From: Streptomyces sp. TS71-3
GTDB taxonomy: Bacteria; Actinomycetota; Actinomycetes; Streptomycetales; Streptomycetaceae
Assembly: GCF_018327685.1 (NCBI RefSeq)
Contig: NZ_BNEL01000003.1
Location: 2,356,001-2,420,000 of the forward strand
Length of the DNA: 64,000 nucleotides
Reading direction: 5' to 3'
Part shown: positions 37,002-45,928 of the stretch, piece after piece
How positions within the stretch are numbered: the first letter of the stretch is position 1
How the letters are laid out: the number at the start of each line of letters is the position of its first letter
Notes under the pieces: model-generated
Told to the model about the DNA's origin: nothing
The model's input: the letters and a program-made list of their open reading frames with translations, nothing else
Database searches by the model: none
Program-made: the position numbers and the translations under genes

Positions 37002-37930
37002 TTCTCATCCAACCTGAACATGCTGGAACGGGAGACGAGGAGGCCGGCGGCGATGAGACCGACGGCCAGCAGGAACACCGAGATGGCGGCAGCGCCGTTG
37101 AAGTCGCCCTGCTGGAAGGCGAAGACGTACGCGAGTTGGTTGGGCGACCAGGTGAGGCCGATGCGCCCGAGACTCGCAGTCTGCAGAAGTTGCGGTTCGA
37201 CGAACAGCTGGGTACCGGAGGCGAACGCGAGGATCGTCATGTAGGCGATCCACTGCCGGACCATCGGGATCTGGACCGACCAAGCGGTGCGCCACGGCCC
37301 GGCGCCGTCCATGCGGGCGGCCTCGATCACCTCGTCCGAGATGGTGTTGAGCGCGCCGTACATCACCACGATCCACCCGCCCGCGCCGGTCCAGAAGGCG
37401 ATGAGCATGAAGATCACCGGCAGGTTACCGGGCTGGAGCACGGCCGCGAAGGTGTCCATGTGCAGGGCTGTCAGCAGCCAGGAGACGGGGCTGACATCGG
37501 GGTCCAGCATGAACAGCCACACCAGGACACTGGCCACTCCTGCCAGCGCGCCCGGTATGTAGTACAGGAAGCGCAGCAGTGCCGAGGTGCGCGGTCCGAC
37601 GCGGCTGCGCAGGAGCACGGCCGACAGAACCGTGAGCACGACCAGTGTCACCAGCCACAGGACGAGGTAGATCAGGATGTGCTCGAAGGCGGGCAGGAAG
37701 CGGTAGTCCTTCGCCACCCTGACGAACTGGTTGAGCCCGGTGAACTGGCCCAGTTCGTTCGTGAAGGCGAGGTAGAACGCGTAGCCGGTGGGAAAGACGC
37801 CGAAGGCGAACAGAAACAGCGTGTAGCCCGCCACGAAGAGGTAGCCGGCCCGGCCCCCGACCCGCCGCCGCAGTGCGGTGTCGCGGCGGCGGAGGGGCAC
37901 GGTGACGCGCCGGGTCTCCAGCAGCGTCAT
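36998..37930 (-). CDS. Carbohydrate ABC transporter permease (MalF-like)
   Basis: 310 residues from the ATG at 37930, whose first bases overlap the binding-protein stop. Six membrane segments; the EAA loop EAARMDGAGPWRTAWSVQIP lies at about residues 212-231. It forms the heteromeric channel with the MalG-like partner. An oligosaccharide is the likely cargo. Confidence 0.93.
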   Translation of the reverse strand: MTLLETRRVTVPLRRRDTALRRRVGGRAGYLFVAGYTLFLFAFGVFPTGYAFYLAFTNELGQFTGLNQFVRVAKDYRFLPAFEHILIYLVLWLVTLVVLTVLSAVLLRSRVGPRTSALLRFLYYIPGALAGVASVLVWLFMLDPDVSPVSWLLTALHMDTFAAVLQPGNLPVIFMLIAFWTGAGGWIVVMYGALNTISDEVIEAARMDGAGPWRTAWSVQIPMVRQWIAYMTILAFASGTQLFVEPQLLQTASLGRIGLTWSPNQLAYVFAFQQGDFNGAAAISVFLLAVGLIAAGLLVSRSSMFRLDEK

Positions 37931-39330
37931 TTGTTGATCACCCGGTATCCATGTGCTCTCGCCTCGTCGCTGATGCTCTTCTGCCACGCGGGCAGCGTCG
38001 AGGTGAGACTGTGGCCGGCCGTGAGGGCAGGCAGGACGACGCCCGACCAGGCGGTGGCGTCGGAGAACTTCGTGGTGGCCCAGCCGGTCCACACCGACTG
38101 TGCGGCCTTCTCGAACGGGCCGCTTACGTCGTCGGCGAAGTACTCGCTGTTCGCCGGGTTGCCCAGCCATGCCTTCGCGGCAGGCGCATACGCCGGATAG
38201 GTGGGTGCCGAAGCCTGGTTGTCATTCGAGGTCGTCAGCCAGGTGGTGAGGTCTGCGGATGCCTTCAGGTTGGCGCTGTGCGAGGACACCATCCACACAC
38301 CGCCGCCGACGTTTCCGGTCGCCGGCGCCTTGTCGCCGGGCCAGGTGAGGGGAGCCGCTGCGGCCATCTGCTTGGCCGGGATTCCGAAGGCGGTCTTGAA
38401 GAGGTACTGGCCGTACCAGGACGGGCCGACCGCCGCCAGGACCTTGTTGCCGCTGTTCTTGGCGAAGCCCTGGCTGAAGAAGCCCTGCTTGCTGACCGCC
38501 TTGGCGGATATCAGACCATCGAGGAGGGATGACATCCGGGTGCAGCGGGAGTCGGAGAGGTCGACGCGGAGCGTGCCTGGCCTCGTCTGGTCGAAGGCCG
38601 GACACTGGCTGGACCAGAAGTACGACTCCTGGGAGTTGGTGTCGCCGACCGAACCCACGAGGTAGCCGGGGTGCTCCTTGGCGGCCTTCCTGCCGAGGGC
38701 CTCGTACTGCGGCCAGGTGGTGGGGACCTGGTAACCCCACTCGTCCATCAGCTTCTTGTTGTACCAGAGCACCACCTGCGCGATGTCGTTGCGCAGGCAG
38801 TAGGTGTGCCCGCCGTACTGGCACGGGGTGAGCGAGCCCTTGGCGAAACCGTTCAGGGTTGCCTGGGGGACGAGGCCGTCCTCGTCGACGGGCGCCGCGA
38901 AGGGGTTGGCGCCCGGTTTGGTGGGCTGGGAGGCCCAGGTGGTGTCGTTCGGGGTGCCGAAGACGACATCAGGCCAGCCCTTGCCCACCCGGTCGAACAA
39001 CTGGACCTTGGTCTGGAGATAGGTGGAACCGTCGGCTCCGCCGTCATAGGTGACGACGTTCATCTTCACCCCCGGATGTGCCTTCTGGTACTTCTGCACC
39101 GAGGGGAGGCGGGTGGAGTCGGTCCAGACGGTGATCTCCGAACCGGGCTTCTGCCGCACGGGTTCGAAGGACGGTGCCTGCGTGTCCGAGCCCCCGTGCG
39201 AACCCCCCGGGGTCGGGTCGGCACTGGCGCAGCCCGCCAGCAAGGCGGTGGCGGCGCACAGGGCCAGTGCCCCGAACGTGGTCGTACGCCGTCGGCGGTG
39301 CTGCTCGGTGGGAGATCCGGAAGACCTCAT
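37927..39330 (-). CDS. Extracellular solute-binding lipoprotein (carbohydrate ABC)
   Basis: 467 residues from the ATG at 39330. Signal peptide with lipobox LLAGC (Cys near residue 33). SBP_bac_1 family: SEITVWTDSTRLPSVQKYQK, YNKKLMDEWGYQVPTTWPQY and GGGVWMVSSHSANLKAS are typical of sugar-binding proteins. AAAGG lies upstream. It binds an oligosaccharide, perhaps released by the beta-helix enzyme, and hands it to the two permeases that follow with four-base overlaps. Confidence 0.93.
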   Translation of the reverse strand: MRSSGSPTEQHRRRRTTTFGALALCAATALLAGCASADPTPGGSHGGSDTQAPSFEPVRQKPGSEITVWTDSTRLPSVQKYQKAHPGVKMNVVTYDGGADGSTYLQTKVQLFDRVGKGWPDVVFGTPNDTTWASQPTKPGANPFAAPVDEDGLVPQATLNGFAKGSLTPCQYGGHTYCLRNDIAQVVLWYNKKLMDEWGYQVPTTWPQYEALGRKAAKEHPGYLVGSVGDTNSQESYFWSSQCPAFDQTRPGTLRVDLSDSRCTRMSSLLDGLISAKAVSKQGFFSQGFAKNSGNKVLAAVGPSWYGQYLFKTAFGIPAKQMAAAAPLTWPGDKAPATGNVGGGVWMVSSHSANLKASADLTTWLTTSNDNQASAPTYPAYAPAAKAWLGNPANSEYFADDVSGPFEKAAQSVWTGWATTKFSDATAWSGVVLPALTAGHSLTSTLPAWQKSISDEARAHGYRVINK

Positions 39331-39418
39331 CTTCTTGCCTTTCTGCTGCGTGTGCGTGGCGTGCGCCGCGGCCGGGCGCAGGGGAGAGCCGACCGGCGAG
39401 GCGTGATCGCTGCGGCGG

Positions 39419-40516
39419 TCAGTCGGATGTCTCGACGAAGCGCTGGAGCTCGCTGCCGTAGCCGAAGTCCAGCGGCAGGGCGATCCCCGGTCCGGTGGGG
39501 GCGCGGACCAGGCCCTGGTCGTCGACGTGCCGTTCACGGACGACCCGCGTCGAGGTGACCAGGGACTCGTAGTAGGTGGTGTTCGAAATGGCCATGCACA
39601 GGTGGTGGTTGGGGATGTCGGAGCCGTGCACCTCGGCGCGGACACGGAAGGCGTCCGCGAGGTGGGCCGTGCGCATGGCGCCGGTGATACCGCCGCGCAA
39701 GGTCGTGCCTGCGCGCACGCCGAATGTGGCCGCTCCCGCCTTGATGAAGTCGGCCGAGTTCATGTGCGCGCCGTCCGAGGTCTCCGCGACCAGGAGCGGC
39801 ACCGACACCGATTCCGCGAGCCGCTGGTACGCGCTGACGCTGAACTCGCGCATCGGCTCCTCGTACCAGAGGTAGTCCGCCTCGGCCAGCGCCCTCCCGA
39901 GGAAGAGGGCGTCGGGCAGGTCGAAGCCGGCTGACCCGTCGTACATCAGCGGTACGCCGGGGCCCACGTGCGCTCGCAGCGCCTGGCAGAGTTCCGCGTC
40001 GCGTCGTGCGTCGCCCCAGGCGTGGAGCTTGATGCCGTGGTAGCCGAGCGCCAGGCACTGGTCCGCGACGTCGAGGAACTCCTCCGTCGTGGCGAAGGTG
40101 GAGGTGGAGGCGTACGCGGGGATCGTCTCGCGGAATCCGCCGAGGAGACGCCACACCGGCTCGTCGTGGACGCGTCCCGCGAGATCCCACAGCGCGACGT
40201 CGATCAGGCCCAGAGTGGGCAGCGGCAACTCGTGGATGCGGTCGAGCTCCCACGCACGGTGCCAGAGCCACTCCCGCTGGAACGGGTCGGCACCAAGGAG
40301 CTCATCGCGGAAGACCCGGTCCACAAGGTCCTGGAGCATTGCGCCGGCTCCTGGCCGGGCGAACACCGCAACCCCCTCGGCTCCTTCGTCCGTGCCGATT
40401 CGCAGAACGGCGCCGTCGCCCGTCGGCGCACTGCCACTCAGCCCCCGTCGCCATGAGAACGGCGGGTCCGCCGGCGGAACGTCGACGCGGTGGACTTCGA
40501 CATGAGTGATCTTCAT
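39419..40516 (-). CDS. Enolase-superfamily enzyme (mandelate racemase/muconate lactonizing type)
   Basis: 365 residues. N-terminal capping domain begins MKITHVEVHRVDVPPADPPF. The barrel carries GYHGIKLHAWGD (K-x-H, about 165-167), metal ligands MYDGSAGF (Asp), YEEPM (Glu) and VAETSDG (Glu), and a late His in EVHGSDIPNHHL. This pattern suits a sugar-acid dehydratase or racemase. Its place beside a carbohydrate ABC importer supports a role in catabolising an acid sugar released from polysaccharide. It is 88 bases upstream of the binding protein. Substrate not assignable. Confidence 0.9.
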   Translation of the reverse strand: MKITHVEVHRVDVPPADPPFSWRRGLSGSAPTGDGAVLRIGTDEGAEGVAVFARPGAGAMLQDLVDRVFRDELLGADPFQREWLWHRAWELDRIHELPLPTLGLIDVALWDLAGRVHDEPVWRLLGGFRETIPAYASTSTFATTEEFLDVADQCLALGYHGIKLHAWGDARRDAELCQALRAHVGPGVPLMYDGSAGFDLPDALFLGRALAEADYLWYEEPMREFSVSAYQRLAESVSVPLLVAETSDGAHMNSADFIKAGAATFGVRAGTTLRGGITGAMRTAHLADAFRVRAEVHGSDIPNHHLCMAISNTTYYESLVTSTRVVRERHVDDQGLVRAPTGPGIALPLDFGYGSELQRFVETSD

Positions 40517-40896
40517 CTGTGCTTTCTGCTCTGTGAGCGGGCCGGCGGGCGGACGACGCCCGATGGGGCCAGGTGTGAGCGGGCACCCGGATTTCGCGAA
40601 GGCTGCCGCGCGGATCGAGAAGGCCGCGACGAGGCTGTGGGCACAGGAGGGGGGCAGGATCTGCGGCAGCGGGACGTGTGGGCTCAGAGGTGAGAGTGCT
40701 CGCGCGGTCGGCTGCCGGAACGGTGGGGAAATCCTTCACCGAGAGAGCGCGACTGAGGGGAGCTGCTGCCTGCTGCGGCACACCCACCAGCGAGTGGCCG
40801 GCGTACCGAGCAGAGGGGTTTTCGCCCCGAAAGGACGGCAGGCCCGAACCCGGGCGGACATGGACCGGCTTGTCGATGGGCTTGCCGACGGAGTGC
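40517..40896. other. Gene-free stretch between GntR regulator and enolase-family gene
   Basis: 380 bases. It must hold the promoter of the minus-strand carbohydrate operon. I see no convincing -35/-10 pair, palindrome or coding sequence in it. GGGGTTTTCGCCCCGAAAGG (about 40816-40835) is the only structured spot, a weak hairpin. Confidence 0.5.
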
Positions 40897-41736
40897 CTAT
40901 GAGGCCGACACCTCCGGTGGCTGCTCTTGCCCGTGCGCCCGCGCCCGGTGTGGAGCCGTGGACGTGGCGCCCGGGGTGGCCAGGTTGAAGAGCCGGTCAC
41001 GGATGCGGCGTTCGACCTGGTGGCGCGTGGTGTCGATATGCGCCTGCATCAGTTCGGTGGCCTTCTCGCCGTTGCCCGACGCGATGGCCTCGGCGATCGC
41101 GACGTGCTGCCTGCCCGCCGCCTCCAGCGATCCCGGCACATCACCGTGGAAGAGGAGGAGATCGGTCTGGGACATCAGCCGGCGGATGTTGGTGACGCTG
41201 GAGCGGAGGAAGACGTTGTGCGCGGCCGCCCCCACATGGTCGTGGAACGACTCGTCCGTCGCGGCGAACTCCTGCACGTCGCCGGCCGCTCCGGCTGCCA
41301 AGGACTCTGCGGCACTCCCGCGGATGGCCTGCACTTCCACCGGTGTCGCGAGCGTGGCGGCCTTGCCCGCGGTGTCGGATTCGATGAGATACCGGTAGTC
41401 GATCAGCATCATCACGTGTTCCATGCTGGTCGGCTTGAAGTGCGCGAGCCGGTCGTCGTCCAGCGCTCCCGGCGAGGAGGCCACGAAGATCCCGGCCCCC
41501 CTGCGCACGGTGAGCCGGCCGATCGCGGCCAGAATCTTGATCGCTTCCCGCGTGACGTTGCGCGTGGCACCCAGGATCTGGGCGAGGCCCTGCTCGGTGG
41601 GCAGCCGGTCCCCGGGCATCAGGTTCTGCTCGACGATGTAGGAGAGCAGTTGCTCGGCGACCAGCTCGTACCCCGGACGGTAGGGGGCGGCCGGTTTCCC
41701 GGCTTCCCAGGATGGCACTGCGTGTTCGCCAGGCAT
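40897..41736 (-). CDS. GntR-family regulator, FadR/FCD type
   Basis: 279 residues. Winged HTH at residues about 20-88: QLLSYIVEQNLMPGDRLPTE, then LAQILGATRNVTREAIKILA and GRLTVRRGAGIFVA. The FCD effector domain (about 105-240) has the metal/ligand pattern with ATDESFHDHV, RQHVAIAEAI and MQAHIDTTRHQVE. It lies upstream of and on the same strand as the carbohydrate operon, so it is the likely local repressor, answering to a sugar acid or its derivative. Confidence 0.9.
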   Translation of the reverse strand: MPGEHAVPSWEAGKPAAPYRPGYELVAEQLLSYIVEQNLMPGDRLPTEQGLAQILGATRNVTREAIKILAAIGRLTVRRGAGIFVASSPGALDDDRLAHFKPTSMEHVMMLIDYRYLIESDTAGKAATLATPVEVQAIRGSAAESLAAGAAGDVQEFAATDESFHDHVGAAAHNVFLRSSVTNIRRLMSQTDLLLFHGDVPGSLEAAGRQHVAIAEAIASGNGEKATELMQAHIDTTRHQVERRIRDRLFNLATPGATSTAPHRARAHGQEQPPEVSAS

Positions 41737-42232
41737 GAGGAGAGCTCCTCAAAGCTCGATGAGTCGGATTCATTTGCGCTGCTTCACTATGACACCCTCG
41801 TTACACGGAGGGAAGAGTCCGGTCAATCTTGTCTGCCTGTTGCGGCGCGCGTGGGGCAAAGCGAGTCGTGAGCGGCACCTTGTATCACTGGCCACCCCGT
41901 CCAAGGTTCTGGCGACACGATGAAGCGGACTCATGTGCTGCCCGCGATCGGATCCGTGCAGAGAAGGGAGACGCGGGAGATGTGGTGAGCCGGAGGATCG
42001 GCCGGCGGCCGTGGCGGCTGTGGCGGCCGTGGCGGAAGTGCGCTGGGCCGTGTCCTCTGGATCTTGGTCCAGAGGAGTCACGTCGCTTGTCCGCACACAA
42101 CTTGGCGAGCTGGACGAAGCCGAAACGAGCGGTCAGGTATGGGGAGCGGTCGCGACCGGTGCCCGTCGGCCCGAGAGCGAGTCGGTGCCCACGGTCTCGT
42201 GACGGTCGTCCTCCGCACGCCCATGTCGGCGC
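41737..42232. other. Gene-free stretch, contains GntR promoter
   Basis: 496 bases without a convincing gene. A minus-strand promoter for the GntR gene is plausible: -35 TTGACC (complement of 41821-41826), 17-base spacer, -10 TAACGA (complement of 41798-41803). On the plus strand, 41878-41925 reads VSLATPSKVLATR then stop, which looks like a LacI recognition helix; nothing else of such a gene is present. Confidence 0.5.
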
Positions 42233-43573
42233 TCAGCCTGCCTCGGAGGCCTTCCCCCCGGTTTCCGCCGAGGAGCGCAGGGTGCCGGTTTCGCCCCGGT
42301 GGGGCGCCGCGGTCCTGGTCTCGGGTACGTAGCGGATCAGCAGGAACGCCACGACCGCGGCGGATGCCGCCGTGAAGGCGAAGGAGGAGGCGTAGCCGAA
42401 CTGGGCCGCCAGCACGGCGAACAGGAAGGGGCTCAGCGTCTGGCCGCCCTGGCCGGTGAACCGCCACAGGCCCAGGAACATCCCGCGCCCCTCGGCGGGT
42501 GCGACGTCCGCCCCGATCGTCTGGATGGAGCCGCCGGTCAGCGCCTGCGCGGCCACCCCGACGAGGAAGAGCGCCACGTACCAGAACACCGAGAACCGGA
42601 ACAGCGCCGAGGCGGCCAGCGCGCACATGGCGAGCGCGACACCGGTGAAGCCCGGGACCATGGTGCGCTTGCGGCCGTAGCGGTCCATCAGCCAGCCGCT
42701 GACGAACCCGACGGGCAGGGTGATCGCGGCGGCGGCGGTCGACAGGTAGCCGATCTCCGCGGGCCCGAGGTGGTAGGCGAACGCCGCGTACAGGTGGAGC
42801 AGGTCGGCCTGTACGGGGCCGCGGGTGAGGCCCGCGAACAGGGCGACGCCGAAGTACACGAGCCTCGGCAGCACGAGACCGCGCAGCGCCGCGAGCCGTT
42901 CGCGCCGCAGCCGGCGCCCCGGGTCGCGCTTCCGGCGCGGGGTGTCCTCGGCGTACAGGTACGCGGGGACGAGCGCGGCGAGCGCCAGCACGCCGTAGAC
43001 GACGAACGGGGCCCGTGCGCCACCGCCGCTCGCGAGGAAGCCGCCCACCAGGGGGCCGGCCAGCTTGCCCGAGTTGTTCATCCCGAACAGCCAGCTGACC
43101 TCGCGTCCCCGCCGGCCCGCGGCGGTCCCGTGCGAGATCGCCGCGAGCCGTGCCATCAGCCACATCTGCGCGGCCACCCCGTCGAAGAACCGGAGCACCA
43201 GCAGCGTGGTGAAGGAGTGGGTGAACACCACGGCGAAGGCCATGAGCGCGGTGAGCACCGGCCCCCCGAGCAGCACCGCGCGCCGCCCGAAGCGGTCGAT
43301 GAGCCAGCCGGACGGCACGGTGCCCGCCAGATTGCCGAGGACGAAGGAGGTGACGACACCGCTGGCCGAACCGAAGCCGACATCGAAGGACTTGGCGAGG
43401 GTCGGCACCGCGGGCACCGCGACACCTGCCCCGAGGGAGAGCACGAAGGCGGGCAGGTAGGTGGAGAAGACCGCCTCCCGGGAGAGGGCGCCGCCCTCCC
43501 GACCGCCGCCGTCGCGGCCACCGCCCTCCCGACCACCGCCCTCCCGGCCTCGGTTCACCGCGGATCGCGGCAT
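42233..43573 (-). CDS. MFS transporter
   Basis: 446 residues, 12 predicted helices. The MFS loop motif GWLIDRFGRRAVLLG (about 88-102) and its second-half counterpart GWLMDRYGRKRTMVPG are present. The N-terminal 30 residues are a GREGGG/GRDGGG repeat made by a short DNA repeat (43497-43560), possibly variable in length. It is the last gene of the cupin operon, 64 bases after the second cupin, and probably imports the compound the cupins act on. Confidence 0.9.
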   Translation of the reverse strand: MPRSAVNRGREGGGREGGGRDGGGREGGALSREAVFSTYLPAFVLSLGAGVAVPAVPTLAKSFDVGFGSASGVVTSFVLGNLAGTVPSGWLIDRFGRRAVLLGGPVLTALMAFAVVFTHSFTTLLVLRFFDGVAAQMWLMARLAAISHGTAAGRRGREVSWLFGMNNSGKLAGPLVGGFLASGGGARAPFVVYGVLALAALVPAYLYAEDTPRRKRDPGRRLRRERLAALRGLVLPRLVYFGVALFAGLTRGPVQADLLHLYAAFAYHLGPAEIGYLSTAAAAITLPVGFVSGWLMDRYGRKRTMVPGFTGVALAMCALAASALFRFSVFWYVALFLVGVAAQALTGGSIQTIGADVAPAEGRGMFLGLWRFTGQGGQTLSPFLFAVLAAQFGYASSFAFTAASAAVVAFLLIRYVPETRTAAPHRGETGTLRSSAETGGKASEAG

Positions 43574-43637
43574 GCCATCGCCATCTCCTTTCCAGTGCCG
43601 TGGCGTTCCTTCGGGCGTGTCCTTCAGGCGTGTCCTC

Positions 43638-44249
43638 TTACGCAGGGGTGCCGGGCCCTGCCAGGTACCTTCCGACGGTCTCCTCGTCCAGCGTCACGGA
43701 CGGGTCGTACTCGGGCGCGTCGTCCAACTGCTCCAGGTCGTTGAGGCCCGAGTGGCGGTAGATGCGGTTGATCGCCGAGATGAGCCGGACGGGGCGCCGC
43801 GGGTCGGCGTTGAAGTGCTGGTGGATGGTGTTCGGCGGGACGTAGATGACATCGCCGGCCTCCCATTCGAACCGCTGGATCTCGGGCAGCGGCTTCCAGT
43901 GGTAGGTGTCGGTGATCTCGACGTCGCAGTCCTGGTGCTCGTCGTAGCCGCGGCCCTGAAGGACGTAGAGGCACTCCTCGGCGAGGTGGCGGTGCCGGCC
44001 GGAGCGGCTGCCTGCCGGGATGATCTGCATGTAGGCGTCGACCGTCTCCATGCGCGTGTTCATGTCCTCGTTGATGAGGTGCTTGAGGATGCCCTGGCGG
44101 GACATCTCCCAGGGCATCTCCTGCGGGCGGATGATCTTCTTGCGGCCCGCGTTGCGCTGCGGGGCCTCGGTCGCCTCCTGCAGCAGCTGCCCGTACAGGG
44201 GCTGGTTGTCGTCCCCGGAGAGCCATGCGGCCGTCTCGTCCCACGCCAC
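43638..44249 (-). CDS. Cupin domain-containing protein
   Basis: 203 residues. One cupin barrel: IIPAGSRSGRHRHLAEECLYVLQG (motif 1 with two His and Glu, about 76-99) and FEWEAGDVIYVPPNTIHQHFN (motif 2 with His). Metal ligands appear intact, so it could be an oxygenase, isomerase or hydrolase. It starts two bases after the stop of the first cupin and shares the HQHFNA sequence with it, suggesting an old duplication. Confidence 0.88.
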   Translation of the reverse strand: MAWDETAAWLSGDDNQPLYGQLLQEATEAPQRNAGRKKIIRPQEMPWEMSRQGILKHLINEDMNTRMETVDAYMQIIPAGSRSGRHRHLAEECLYVLQGRGYDEHQDCDVEITDTYHWKPLPEIQRFEWEAGDVIYVPPNTIHQHFNADPRRPVRLISAINRIYRHSGLNDLEQLDDAPEYDPSVTLDEETVGRYLAGPGTPA

Positions 44250-44251
44250 GG

Positions 44252-44878
44252 TCAGTAGCCCCCTTCAGGGTGGTTGAAGTCGTCCTCGCCCTCGCGTGCC
44301 TCGAAGCCCACGCCGCCCGGCTCCGGTTCGGGCGGCCGCGGTTCCACCTGCTTCTGGAAGAGCATGTTCATGAACAGGTACATGGGCTTGGTCTTGATGA
44401 CGAGCGCGCGTGCCGGTTTGTCGGGGCTGGCGTTGAAGTGCTGGTGCACGCAGTTGTTGTGCACGATCGCCACGTCCCCGGCCGTCCAGTCGTAGCGGAC
44501 GCCGTCGTGGATCTCGTAGCCGGAACCGTCGAGGATGTAGAAGGCGGCCTCGTTGACGTGGCCGTGCTTCTGCGACCTGCCGCCCGGGCCGTACTCCTCC
44601 AGGTGCAGGTGGAACGTCTGGGTGATGCCGTCCTTCGGTTCCACGTAGTGGCGGCTGTACGCCTGCGGTCCGTCGACGAACTTGATCTCGCTCGCCTTGC
44701 GGACGCGCGGCATCGAGCGGAGCCGTTTCAGCTCGGTGGAGAGTCCGTAGTCCCCTTCGATGGCCCGGACGAATATCCGGTTCTTCTGGCTGTGGTAGAG
44801 CCCCGCCGTCGCGGGGTCCTCAGCCGGGGATGCCGGCTCCGGGTCCTGCCCGCGGTGGTCGCCCTCGGGTTCGGGCAT
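44252..44878 (-). CDS. Cupin domain-containing protein
   Basis: 208 residues from the ATG at 44878, with GAGGAGG five bases upstream; longer open frame ignored. Motif 1 HLHLEEYGPGGRSQKHGHVN and AAFYILDGSG; motif 2 WTAGDVAIVHNNCVHQHFNA. First gene of a three-gene minus-strand operon (cupin, cupin, MFS). The pair could form a hetero-oligomeric dioxygenase or isomerase, perhaps for an aromatic acid; no family name can be fixed from the sequence. Confidence 0.88.
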   Translation of the reverse strand: MPEPEGDHRGQDPEPASPAEDPATAGLYHSQKNRIFVRAIEGDYGLSTELKRLRSMPRVRKASEIKFVDGPQAYSRHYVEPKDGITQTFHLHLEEYGPGGRSQKHGHVNEAAFYILDGSGYEIHDGVRYDWTAGDVAIVHNNCVHQHFNASPDKPARALVIKTKPMYLFMNMLFQKQVEPRPPEPEPGGVGFEAREGEDDFNHPEGGY

Positions 44879-44912
44879 CGTGCCTCCTCGCTCTCGGCTC
44901 AGTTTGGACGAT

Positions 44913-44935
44913 AGAAAGAATGGTATGGCCTTTCT
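44913..44935. promoter_or_regulatory. Inverted repeat upstream of the cupin operon
   Basis: AGAAAG - 11 bases - CTTTCT lies 35 bases before the first cupin start, in an unusually AT-rich patch. It could be an operator or part of the promoter. Confidence 0.35.
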
Positions 44936-45076
44936 GTTCATTCTGGTCGGCGGGACCGCTGGGCAAACGCCACCACGGCCCATCGGGTCCCTCGTGCGGA
45001 AGGGCGACAGGCGACCGGGTCACCGCGGAAGGGCGACTGAGTCACCGATCCCGTCGCCGCGCGCGGGACACGGGGT

Positions 45077-45850
45077 TCAACTCGCCGCGAAGGGGGCGGC
45101 CCCGCTCGTGGCTGTCCCACCGGCCTCCTGGTCGAGCACCCAGCCGGCGGGAACGAGTCCGCGGTGCGCGGCCGGCGCGGTGGCGTACTTCCACACCTTG
45201 CGGGCGTGCTTCTCCCGCTTGAACGTGGCCAGGAAGCGCGCCAGCTCGTCGCCGGACAGGCCTTTGACGGTGCCCATCCGGGCCGCCAGTGCCAGAGCGC
45301 CCGCGTTCTCCACGAAGTGCACGACGTCCGCGTACAGGGCGCGGACGTCCGCGGCGACGATGACCTCGCCGTGTCCGCGCAGCAGCAGGGCATGGCGCGT
45401 GCCGAGGGTGCGGGCCACGTCCTGTCCCTTCCGCGGGTTGTCGACATGCGAGGGGTCCGGATGGACGGGGATGCCGTCCGCCCAGCGTGCGGCGTGGTTC
45501 TTGACGGGGACCAGGGGGACGTCGTCGACGACGCTGAACACCGTGGTGGGGTCGTGGTGGAAGTGCGCGACGGCCCCGGCGTCGGGGCGGGCCCGGTAGA
45601 CCTCGGTGTGGATGAACACCTCGGACGGCGGCTCCCCGTCGTGCGCGATCGGGGTGCCGTCCAGGTCCACGAGGAGCAGCCGTTCGGGTGCGAGCGTTGC
45701 CCTCACGTCGTGCGATCGCTGGATGATCAGCAGGTCGGTGCCGGGCACGCGGGCGCTGACGTGGCCGCTGTAGTTGAGGATGCCGCTGTCGACCAGCATC
45801 CGGGAACAGGTGGCCACCTCGCGCCTGAGCCGGGCGTCTTGCGCTGCCAT
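45077..45850 (-). CDS. Class II aldolase/adducin family protein
   Basis: 257 residues. ILNYSGHVSARVPGTDLLII and the zinc site VAHFHHDPTT (HxH, about 99-101), then LLLRGHGEVIVAAD with the third His (about 164). Members are L-fuculose-phosphate-type aldolases or decarboxylases such as 3,4-dihydroxyphthalate decarboxylase. There is no sugar kinase nearby, while two cupins and an MFS transporter follow, so a decarboxylase of an aromatic or keto acid is at least as likely as an aldolase. It lies 198 bases upstream of the cupin operon, same strand. Confidence 0.88.
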   Translation of the reverse strand: MAAQDARLRREVATCSRMLVDSGILNYSGHVSARVPGTDLLIIQRSHDVRATLAPERLLLVDLDGTPIAHDGEPPSEVFIHTEVYRARPDAGAVAHFHHDPTTVFSVVDDVPLVPVKNHAARWADGIPVHPDPSHVDNPRKGQDVARTLGTRHALLLRGHGEVIVAADVRALYADVVHFVENAGALALAARMGTVKGLSGDELARFLATFKREKHARKVWKYATAPAAHRGLVPAGWVLDQEAGGTATSGAAPFAAS

Positions 45851-45928
45851 GGGCCGATTCGCCTTTCAGGACTGCGGTCACGTTGGTGAGCGCGGCCGGT
45901 GCCGGACCGCCGGATGCTCCTATGGATG

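Noticed and set aside
41878..41925. VSLATPSKVLATR as part of a LacI regulator gene
   Set aside because: Only the recognition-helix-like string is present; no upstream HTH part or downstream sugar-binding domain can be found. Could be chance.
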